From Taenia hydatigena (Eukaryota; Platyhelminthes; Cestoda; Cyclophyllidea; Taeniidae), in assembly GCA_036345935.2 (NCBI GenBank), contig JADWOT020000001.1, positions 26,383,232 to 26,447,231 of the forward strand: 64,000 nucleotides of DNA. Direction: 5' to 3'. Under the pieces are notes generated by a model that ran no database searches, was not told the DNA's origin, and saw only the letters and a program-made list of their open reading frames with translations. Positions 37,831 to 47,860 of this stretch are shown here, piece by piece. The position numbers and the translations under genes were made by a program. How positions within the stretch are numbered: position 1 is the stretch's first letter; each line of letters starts with the position of its first letter.

Positions 37831-40800
37831 CATTACTTCCGACTCACTTTGCTGATAGCCTTCTTCCTGTCGTTGCGCTACGCATGCGTGGCAGGCGGAC
37901 AGTGCATTTGGCGTGGTTTGTGTAACACGACCAGTGATGCGAGTCCTCTTTACTGCTACAAACCGGGTCCACCTCAACCTATTTCGGGATCTTCTTCCCT
38001 CTCTAAACTTCTATTCGTCTGTCCAGAGTACCAAAACGCTGCTGATCCTGCAGTATCGCTTCCTGTTTGCTGCTCATCAGATCAGATAGACGTGTTTATA
38101 ACCTCTCTGCAGCTGATTAAAATGTTTCTGGGACGGTATCCTTCACATTTTTGTTTTAATTTCTTTGCGTATTTGCAGCTGTCCCTCATGCTTTGCTAAC
38201 TTCCGCCGTCTCTTCTGTGAAATGACCTGTAATCCCTCTCAAAGCGACTTTCTCTCTGCTGTCACCGTTCGTGATGACAAAGCCATAAAACGGGTGAATT
38301 ATACCCTCACCCACCAATTTGGAGAAGGCTTTTTTAACAGTTGTGCGGTAAGTACTCATTTCATAAACTCATGCCGTATTTGCATTCATTGACGTTTTGA
38401 CTTAGGTTATCGTCCAATTCTACCTTGAACTTTACTAGACTCACATAACTCAATGAATTCAGACGGACTGAAATGAGGGTAATGACTTATCTGGTCGTTC
38501 CGTCACTATAAACTGGGCACATTTTTTGCAACAAACGCATTTTGCGCATTCAAACGACTGAGTAAGGCAGAGTAAAGGTGCTTCCATGAACCAGGTTGTC
38601 TCATATTACGGCCCTAATACTGCCTAACGTCTTGAGATCTGATAAAGTGCATATTTCTCCTATCACCACTTAACTGATGTCAAAAGTTGGAACCATTTTT
38701 ATAGTAGCTCCTTTGTTGTGGCTCCGGAGATTTGACTACCCCAGTAGATGACTTATAGTCGGTGAAAAGCGGGTCTTTCCGAAGGTGTCATGAGTTGTTT
38801 GCGTCTGAAATTGGCTTCACGATACCCATAGAACCGACCCAAAAGACAAGTAGCATGCTCCATATTGAAAGACGATGGAGAATGGCACAAGGTTTAAGGC
38901 CCCGTAGCCTCTACGAAGAGCTTGATTCCTATGAGTTACCACTGGTGGCCTTTTATCCTTCTAGAATGTACAATTTTCCGGTTCACCAGCGATATCAGTG
39001 ATTTGTGGAGACGGTCAATGCACTCTGCCAAAGTTGATGGAAGCTCTCGGCAAGTCGGTGGACAATGGCGGGCAAGCGCCTTTCGATATCGACTTCATCA
39101 TGGTTGATCAGCCCTCCGATCAAGCAATGGACGCTCCTACTTACGCTTGTGACATGCGTCTCCCCCCTCTGGGGCCAAATCCAGGTCAGGAAGCCTGTGA
39201 CTGCTCCGATTGTCCGCCTACATGCCCGCGACCCGACTTTCCGCAGCCGAATACAGCCATTCTCGTGTTTGGTGAGTTTGTCTACCTGCCTCTTGCGGAA
39301 GTATGATTTATTGCTGTCGTTTAGGAGGGGTAAAAGGCTGAGAGCAGAGGTTTGGCACCAAGATAATGCACTCAAATGTCATTTGGTTTATTCCCTCTCT
39401 TTCATTTCTCGTTTCAGGAGTCCCTCTTCCGTGGCTGATTTCTGGAGGCGTGTTTGCCGTCCTTCTCGTAGTCTTCGTCGCCATCGAGGCATCGGGTTGC
39501 TGTCGCGGATCTCGACGACGCCACCAGCGTGCTGAGGGTGAGGAGGATACGGAATTGCTCATTTCAACACCTTCCAGTGACGATCAGCACGCAACGTGGC
39601 GAGAACGACTCGGTGCTGCTGTGGATTTGGCTCTCTTTAAGGTTTGTCCAGTCCTCCGGCAAAATATTAAAATATCTCTTAAATGCCTTCTCAAACCCCC
39701 ACCCATACTGGGAAAGATAAGTAGTTTAGCTAGGCAGGTTATATTCGCCGTTAACAAGTCCATTACCGGAAGTTGTTCCAAAAGGAAGCTGAACCCACTA
39801 TTAATCCGTTTACTAATTGGCTGGAAAAGTTTAGTAATGCTTTTTTTTGAAAATTTCAAGCTGAGATAAGGTAAGCTGGAGTGTCACGTATGTGTGACGC
39901 TGGCAACGAGCTTGTTAACGGTAGCCATTATTTCTTTCCTACTCGATAGGGCTTCTCACGTCTGGGTCTTCTCATCTCCCACTATCCAATCGCAACACTA
40001 TTCTTCTCTGCCATCTTTGTGGCCATTCTCTGCTGTGGTCTGATGATGTTCACAGTGACTACCAACCCAGTGGACCTATGGAGCGATCCAAAGTCACGCG
40101 CACGTGCCGAAAAGAACTACTTCGACGCACACTTTGGGTGTGTGCTTTTAGCTTCTAGGATCATTCATGCTTCAAACAGTTGTTAAATATACTTTTCGGG
40201 TTAGCCTTTGAAGAAGTAGATTAGTTTCATCCCCATCTCTTGAGCATCAACAATGCTTAAGCTTCATTTCAACCATTCATGACCCACGACTGCATGATAC
40301 CACTTATCGTAAGCCACACAAGATGGCACATGTCACGCAGATGTGACGTTGGTAGCAAACCCGCTTAATTTTCACCGTTGATCCGCGGCTGTGTTGTTCC
40401 AGACCCTTTCATCGTGTGGAGCAGCTGGTTTTGCGACCTCTGGATCCAACGCCAGTAAAGAATGGCACAATTGGGCCGGCGTTTCGGAAGGACTTTTTGG
40501 GATTGGTGAGTTCTGCTTTGCCTCTCTCCCCGTTACCTTTAGTGTTCATTCTTGTGTCCAGATAGCCACCTATTGGTACAGTTCCCCCCATCCAATTTAC
40601 CTATTCTTCCATCAACCCATCCACAAAGAATATTAGATCCATTCATCCGTCTCATGTCCTTACTTTCACTCATCCAACCTGGATACATTCACCCTTCCTT
40701 ATATCCGTTAATCAGTCCTGTCTTCCTATGGATGCATTCATTAACCCTTTCCGACTCTGGCTACTCATTTCTAACCCATTCAATTGCTGCCGCGGAAGTG

Positions 40801-43800
40801 CTTGTTCTTACAGTTGAACTAGCTTGAAAGAGCCTGCTTCCATTTTAACCGATCACGGAGGCGTGTTGTGCCGTAGACACGAGCCGGTGTTTACAGCTCC
40901 GTTTGTTTTCGTTTTCAAGACATGTTATTGCATGCAAGCGGTGATGATGAAACACGCTTGACGCGGCTGCTCCTGTTATTGCAGCACCATTGTCACGGTA
41001 GTCTCCCATTTTTAAGTCAGGGTTTGACTTGTTGTGTAGGTTCTCGACCTCCAATTGCAAATCAGTAACATCACTGCCTATGGGGAGGCCCTGAAGACCA
41101 ACGTCAGTCTTGCTGACATCTGCTTCAAACCCATGCAGCCAGATAAGGAGGACTGCGCGATAACCAGCCCTCTTGAGTACTTCCAGCACAATGCCACTCA
41201 ATTCAACAACTCTGTGAGTCTCAACTCTCATTGCCTCCTCCTGGGTGTGTATAAACCGTGGGAATGCAAAAGCCTCCTTCTTATGTGTTTCTGATTTTTC
41301 TTTACACAAACAAACAATTTCTATCCACAGGACTACCTTGAGCATTTGTTGAGCTGCGCCAAGGACGTTTTTAATCCCAAGTGTCTTGGATCCTCTGGCA
41401 TTATACAAATGCCCAACGTAGTCTTTGGTGGATTTTCAGGTAAATTCCACCTTCTTGAATGTCGCTGTGTTGACCTATTGATGGTAATTGTTGGTGCATC
41501 TTGCAGACGGGAATTACAGTCTAGCAGAGGCGGCAGTTATAACGATTCTGGTGCGAAATGGTGTCGATCTCAAATCGGATCACATTCAACGCTGTCTAGT
41601 TTGGGAGACTGCCTTCATTTCCACCGTGCGCGAATGGAAAGAGTCACATTCCAAGGAGGTGGTTGTCAGCTTCTCTGCAGAGGTAAGATCTTCGTTTTGC
41701 TAGCCTTCTACACTGCCTCCTCTTGAAGCTAATCGTGGCCCATCATTTTAGCGCTCAGTGGAGGACGAAATTGAACGTCAGTCTAATGCAGATATCCGAA
41801 CGGTTATAATCAGCTACCTTGTAATGGTGGTCTACGTCAGTCTCTTTCTGGGCTCCTATAGCTCCTGCCGAAACATTCCAGTGAGTCTGACGAATCGAGA
41901 GCTTCGTGAATCAACTATGTGGCTTGATCACAATGGATAAAATTTAAAGGCACAACAATGTATGGTTCAATCATATAAACACCCTAGTTTAGCTGTCATA
42001 GTTTACATTTTATTCATGTGACTTTTCCTATGCGTCGATTGCCTTCATTCACACGAGTTTATGGCTCTGCCGAACGGGTTTACTTAAAAATGACTCACCG
42101 TTGATCTGATTGGTTATCGGCACATCCATAATTCACTCTCCCACCTTTTGTTTATCTCTCAGGATTTTGTTGAATGGCTAGCAAATCTAAAGGCCACTGC
42201 CACCCTTAATTTCATTCCTTATTTTGCGACTTTTCCGGTCACGCTGCTCTCTGTAGGTCGACTTGAAAGTAACTCTCGGTCTGGGCGGCGTGTTGATTGT
42301 CCTCGCCTCTGTTACCGCCTCGATCGGTTTTTGGAGTTATCTGGGTGTGCCTGCCACCCTAATCATAATCGAGGTCATTCCCTTTCTCGTGTTGGCTGTT
42401 GGTGTGGACAACATCTTCATTCTCGTCCAGGACTACCAAATGGGTGAATCGCGGAGCCAAATATCGGCCCCGCGGCACAACAACCAATCCGATGCCGACG
42501 TGGCGGAAACCAACGATCGACTGTTCGAAGTTGTTCATGGAAGTGAATTTGATCTACGTGTTGAAGTTCAAAGACGCATTGCACGAACTCTAGGCCGTGT
42601 CGGTCCCTCAATCCTGCTCACTAGCTCTGCTGAATCGGTCGCATTCTTTTGTGGTGCGTTAGTCTACTTATACTTGATATAAGTAGCAATGTTGGGTCAA
42701 CTCATTTCGCGCTTGGATGCAATCCTTCCCTTGCTCATAATCTTCTTTTCAACAATGTCTACCTTTTAGGTTCAATGACTTCAATGCCGGCAGTGCGAGT
42801 ATTTGCACTGTACGCCGGAGTCTCGATTGTCATCAACTTCCTTCTGCAAATCTTCGCCTTCACGGCTCTACTTACGTTGGATGCTCGTCGTGAAGTGGTT
42901 AGTTACGAATTTTGTGCTTCATTTCCGATTTTTTGTCATCTTGCAATATGGGACTGTGTTCTTCTTTGTAGGCGCGCAAATGGGACGTGCTTTGCTGCAT
43001 CAAGAATCAGTCGACAGACCCAACCAACCACTCATCCCATCCCCCTGCCGAAACCGCGGACACACGTGAGAACTAACTCACCAATTATTTACCAGTGATT
43101 CGTTTTTAGCAACTGCATTTCTGTCCTCTTTATACTTCAGCGACAAATGCCGCTGAGCAACAACCGGCAAGCTCGGATCAACCGGCTAATGATAATAATT
43201 TACCTGCTATCGTCGTCCATGCAGATGACGCTGTGGCCCCAAGGGCTACCTGGTTGTATCAAGTGGTTTCTCGCGGTCTTTCACCCTTCATTCTTTCAAA
43301 ATTTGTCCGCCCTTTTCTTGTCGTCATTCTCCTCTTGTGGTTGTGCCTCTGCATAGCCTTGGTAACCACACGTCTCGAAGTGGGTTTGGATCAGCGTCTC
43401 TCCATGCCACTGGGATCTTACGTGCTGGACTACTTCGACGCCATCGCTCAATACTTGGCTGTCGGTCCGCCTGTCTACTTTGTCGTGACGGCCGGTCACA
43501 ACTACACCGTATGGGAGAACGGGCAGAACTCGGTTTGCAGTTTTGCTGGATGCTCCAATTCGTCTCTGCCCAACATTATCAGCGCCTACGCGAAATTGGC
43601 AAATTTGTAAGCTGCAGGCATTTGAAGCGTCATCATAACCCTTTAGATCGCATATTGCTTCACCGTCCATGGTGTGGATCGACCAATACGCTAATTGGCT
43701 ACAAGCAACTGATCCCTCCATCCACTGTTGCCGTGTGCTAAGAACTGATCCAAACGTCTACTGTAATGCCACTGACTCCACCTCGGATTGCATGCCCTGT

Positions 43801-45159
43801 CTACCACCAGACTCCCGCCTGCCCGAGAACGATACTTTCAACCGGTTCATTCCGCGCTTTCTCGAACAAAATCCCGACACAAACTGTCCAAGCGGGTGGG
43901 TGCCGAACGTTGATTTTCAAAGTACATCTTACTGAAGTTATGTAAACGACGATGTGTTTGGGATTTCAGGGGAAAAGCGGCATTCGCTACAGCGGTGGAA
44001 CTAATCAAAAAGGATAATAACACTGCCAACGTGTCCGTTGGGGCAACGCATTTTATAGCCTACCATACGGTATTTCGCAAACCACAAGACTACATTGAAG
44101 CGTTGAGGCTATCACGACATGTTGCTGATCATACTATGCGTTACTGGAGCAATCAAAATTCCGGCACTTCTACTGCCAACGATACAGTCTTTCCATACAG
44201 GTGTTTGAACGGGTTGCTCCGCATTAGTCATTTCTTCCTTGTCTTGCGCATTTTAAGCTACTCGGAGCGGAAGTACTCCGCCTGGGTCAAATGAACGCTG
44301 TGTCCCTTGTCCCAGTTATTACCAAAACTGTTGAACTTTATTTTTAGCGTTTTCTACGTCTTTTACGAGCAATACCTGGGCGTTCAACACGAGACGGCAC
44401 TTCAGCTCAGTGTCTGTCTAGCTGCCATAATGGTGATCACCTTGCTTCTGTTGGGCCTCAACTTTGCTGCAACGCTGATCGTCCTTCTCGGAGTGGCGTG
44501 CATCGATTTTAGCCTCCTCGGTCTCATGTGCCTTTGGGACATCAATTTGAACGCGATCTCCCTCGTCAATCTTGTTGTGGTAAGTTTTCTCCAACCTGTG
44601 ACAGTCCTCTTAGCAGGACTCTTGAATGTGGTGAAGATTAGCCACTTCTTTTCTTCCCAGTGTACTGGAATAGCCGTGGAATTCTGTTCTCACATCGTGC
44701 GGGCCTACACGGTGAGCGGCTGCAAGACGAGAGTTCAACGAGCTCACAAAGCTCTCTCTGAAATGGGCAGCTCGGTGTTGCGCGGTATTACGCTAACGAA
44801 GTTGGGCGGCATCGTGGTGTTGGCGTTTTCCAACTCTCGGCTCTTTCAAGTGTTCTACTTCCGTATGTACCTTGGAATCATTGTTTTTGGTGCTCTTATG
44901 GGACTGATCTTCCTTCCGGTCCTTCTCAGTTACATTGGTAAGTTGGTCGACTGTGTGTCAACTTGATTGGGGACTGGCACAACCGTTATCCTCTTTTTGA
45001 CTCCCAGGTCCTTCTTTGAATCCACTGGCTGTTGTCACAACGAAAGACGTAAGCGAGGTGAGAAGAGAGGAGGCAGAGGAAGGTGGTGAAGAGGAGAACG
45101 AAGAGGGACGCGATGACTCTCAGTTCCAGACCACAGGATGGGGGAGTAATCGGTTGTAG
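37831..45159 (+). CDS. NPC1: NPC1 intracellular sterol transporter, copy B (19 exons, complete but for Met)
   Basis: Exons: 37831-38135, 38179-38347, 38965-39271, 39418-39641, 39950-40137, 40403-40505, 41040-41213, 41331-41439, 41507-41682, 41752-41880, 42257-42653, 42770-42897, 42972-43065, 43141-43606, 43647-43895, 43970-44200, 44348-44579, 44661-44937, 45008-45159. Every junction keeps frame; 4110 bp, 1369 codons plus TAG (human NPC1 has 1278). It exports sterol from late endosomes and lysosomes. Seen: signal peptide; Cys-rich sterol-binding domain (to about 255) with SVICGDGQC and a CDCSDC linker; first membrane helix (about 265-283); middle luminal domain with LWSDP; sterol-sensing domain (about 595-803) with [13 protein letters not shown]; third luminal domain with ILGC-like [12 protein letters not shown] and [15 protein letters not shown]; final helices with [10 protein letters not shown] and FYFRMYLG. 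The tail is acidic and ends SNRL, lacking the human LLNF lysosomal signal. The first exon has no ATG. It faces away from copy A. Confidence 0.93.
40560..40770. repeat. Degenerate CATCC-rich tract in NPC1 copy B intron 6
   Basis: Imperfect CCATCCA/TCATCC repeats, similar to those in intron 5 of copy A. The introns are not equivalent, so the tracts probably arose separately. Confidence 0.6.
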
Positions 45160-46022
45160 ATCTTACAGATTTTTTCCTCTATTTATGATTTCCTTGTCAT
45201 CTGGATGCGCACAAGACATGATTTCAACCGGTGGTAATGCGCTGCAATTTTGGTCCGTCATTTTTATTGTTGAGTAATAATGATTATTGTTCCGTTTTTT
45301 TTCTTATTTTCGCTTGTTCCATCTGTTTTCAAAAGGATATGAAATTGAGTGGAACGTAAATGCTTGGTCTCCGCCGGTGAGTAGTGCGAGTAGGTCTCTG
45401 TGGTGATGTACTTCTATTTTAATGGACGATGGGGATCGTTTTTGCTCTCTCTATAGTGATCGCAGGGCTTTGAACCAGTGGGATTCGTTAATTTAGTCCT
45501 ACAAGTGATAACGTCACTTGGGATGATCCGAAGTTTATTTAGAGAATAGGGCAGAAAATCGTCTATCGTGGTGGGGCTTTATCAAGCTTACCTTTCTTCT
45601 GATAAAACCCAGCATGCATAAATAACCAAATCACATGCCTTGATTTACGCGCGGTGATGCCACACAAGCCCTGCTTTGTCTCCCAGCATCGGCACGTCGA
45701 GTGTACTGGTGGTTGATCCGAATGTCTCTTCTTAGCTCTGTTTTGTTGCCTATTACATTACAGAGCTTTGTGAGAAATCGGTTTTGTGTGAAAGCACTGA
45801 TGTGAGCTTTTTAATTCGCCAATGTGATTGCCAAAAGCAGCAATCAACACAGGAGGCTGATTAAATTATCCCTGAGTTTTTTTAACTGTGTGGTCTCTTT
45901 TGGGTAGTTGAGAGGCTCCAGACATAATCGGAAGGCGGTGTTTTCTCAATAGAAGCATGTGTGCTCTTCGATCCATCTTAATTTTTATCCTAAATAAGTC
46001 TAATTAATATTGGAATGATGAC
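45160..46022. other. NPC1 copy B 3' flank, nothing recognised
   Basis: No gene and no clear AATAAA; only an AATAATG-rich stretch at about 45275-45290. No repeat is identified. Confidence 0.4.
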
Positions 46023-46206
46023 TGTAACACTTTGCTTGTTTGCAATACCGGTTTCGGTCAGGATCACAGAGGTGGCCATATTGCCCTGGCTACTTAGGCT
46101 GGCCTCTGGGCCATGCCAACAGCTCATATCCCCTGTCTGTTGAATGCATATATTCTACCCTAGTATTCTGCCTTCTTTTGCCTCGCGGGAGCCTCGGGAC
46201 GCTGCA
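46023..46206 (-). mobile_element. Solo TRIM-family LTR, reverse orientation
   Basis: 184 bp from TGTAACACTTTG to GGGACGCTGCA with the internal landmarks GGTTTCGGTCAGGATCACAG, CCATGCCAACAGC and TTCTACCCTAGTATTCTGCC. The flanking 5-mers atgac and atgat differ by one base and may be a decayed target duplication. Confidence 0.8.
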
Positions 46207-46287
46207 ATGATTATTAAAATACACAAAATTTGTAGTCGGAATGTATAGTGCGTAGTGATGCGGCCTGCGTATCAATAACGTTATGTC

Positions 46288-46472
46288 TGTAGCGTCTCGG
46301 GAGTTCCTTGAAGGCAAAAGAAGGCTTAATACTGGGGCAGAGTATAAATATTCAGCAAATAAAATGATTGGGGTCGCTGGTACGGTTCGGAGGTCAGCCA
46401 ATCCGGCTTAGGCAATCTGACCACCCAAGTGACCGTAACCGGAACCGGCAATCAAACGCGTAACGTATTACA
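46288..46472 (+). mobile_element. TRIM-family LTR, forward orientation
   Basis: 185 bp from TGTAGCGTCTCGGGAG to CGTATTACA, more diverged than the others but with the AAGGCAAAAGAAGGC landmark. It faces the LTR at 46023-46206 in inverted orientation, with 81 bp of unrelated sequence between, so the two are not the LTRs of one element. Confidence 0.72.
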
Positions 46473-46686
46473 TCTGCTCTTGCCGACCATTGACAAGATG
46501 AATTAAGGCGCCACCAGCCGAATACAAGTGTGTAGCAGAAGCACAGAGGTTGAGGTATTCTTTGCCGTTGAGGTGTAGGCGGAGGATAAAATTTGCGCCT
46601 TTGAGCAATTCGTAAGAGTCCAAACAGTCAATGAAAAAGAATGGAACCGCCAGCACTGTCGCTAATGCGACACATTCCTCGTCCAT
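46468..46686 (-). other. Unrecognised 72-codon ORF ending inside an LTR
   Basis: The frame starts at an ATG (46686) and encodes a rather protein-like segment (hydrophobic VLAVPFFFIDCL; Leu-rich FILRLHLNGKEYL; CASATHLYSAGGALIHLV). Its stop codon is supplied by the TGTAA edge of the LTR at 46472. I do not recognise a family. It could be a gene fragment cut by the LTR insertion, an exon with unseen neighbours, or chance. Confidence 0.22.
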
Positions 46687-47084
46687 ATTCTTTTGCCTTT
46701 GGCTGCCTCAGGAGTGAACGGGCTGTTTGTGCTGTAACACATTTACTGATTTGGATTAATTTGAAACAATAAAGCCCCATAGGGGACGGAGTGTTAAGCT
46801 CCTGCCTGTTTCAGGTGATTCGTAGTTCTCTCTGGCAGAAGGGTCGACGTGCCCTCACTCTTCCTGTTTAAATGACACCTTTATAACTACATAGGTATTG
46901 CATTTGGTAGATACAGGAAAGTTGAGATAGACATAGTATTACTTGAACAAGAGTAGAATTATAAGTTTTTGCCCTTTTTCCAATGAAATTTTGACACACT
47001 GCTGTTGTAATCAAATTAGTCTTCTTAACATTGCCTTTCAGTCGCAGACAACTCAAAGATCCGCACTTCTACTTACACTCTTCG

Positions 47085-47420
47085 TGTCCTTCGGGCCATC
47101 CTAGTAGTCCCCAATCCTGCTCTACATCGACAATGCATATTCTGCCGAATATGGTGTCTTCTTTTGCCATCAGGGAGGTCTTGTGCGCTACAATACCATG
47201 ACAACTTGCGAATTTGGGAAATATCTGACGTTTCGCAATATTCGCAGACGTTCAAATTGCTGGTTACGATTTTGGTCACAGAGAGGTGGCCATATTACCC
47301 TAGCCGGGTTGGCTGGCCTCCGGGCCATGCCAGCAGCATCACTTTCCCAGTTTTTTCTGAATATACACATTCCTTCCTAGTATTATGCCTTTTTCGCCCT
47401 CAAAAAGGTCTCCATACACT
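47085..47420 (-). mobile_element. Two decayed TRIM-family LTR fragments
   Basis: A 3' fragment in reverse orientation at about 47085-47192 (GGGCCATCCTAGTAG, CATATTCTGCC, TCTTCTTTTGCC, ending GCGCTACA), then a fuller reverse copy at about 47255-47420 (GGTCACAGAGAGGTGGCC, CCGGGCCATGCCAGCAGC, TTCCTAGTATTATGCC). Edges are approximate because both are diverged. Confidence 0.6.
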
Positions 47421-47859
47421 GCGTCAGACCTTGTTAAATACAAATGATTGGCAAAAAATACGATAGAAAATTGCAGCATCATGCAACATCAGGCAACTAA
47501 CTGATACAAATAAAAAGTTGGATATTAACTGATTTAAATGATCGAATTGCATCACAACTTTTATAAAGTAACGCAACAAATGTGTGGTATTACAAGAAAC
47601 ATTGCGGTCGTGATGTAGAAAACAAAATAAATAAGAGGATATGCATTTTGAAATCCTGCTAGGAGAACTTACAAACTCTCCAGAAAATAAGCCAATTGCA
47701 CACTCTAAAATTAAAAGCAAGGTGTTTTTTTAATAAAAATGTCGGATTCCTTATCTATTTTCAGGGTGGTAAGAAACGTTTGTTGCGTTAGGTAAAGAGT
47801 CTCTAGGCCGTTGCAATTTACACACTCTAGGCTATGGAGTGTTCGCAACAATTCAAATA
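47421..47859. other. Upstream region of the QRICH2-like gene
   Basis: AT-rich, no repeat recognised. A CTCTAG acceptor at 47830 lies 30 bases before the main ATG and opens a short upstream reading frame. Confidence 0.45.
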
Positions 47860-47860
47860 A
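47834..47860 (+). promoter_or_regulatory. Eight-codon upstream ORF overlapping the main ATG
   Basis: An ATG at 47834, 3 bases after the acceptor, reads eight codons to a TAA at 47858-47860. The last A of that stop is the first base of the main ATG (TAATG). The layout could lower translation or work by termination-reinitiation, if the transcript begins at the 47830 acceptor. Confidence 0.4.

Noticed and set aside
41346..41726. 126-codon plus-strand frame inside NPC1 copy B
   Set aside because: It overlaps NPC1 exons 8 and 9 in the wrong frame; the true frame follows the conserved splice sites.
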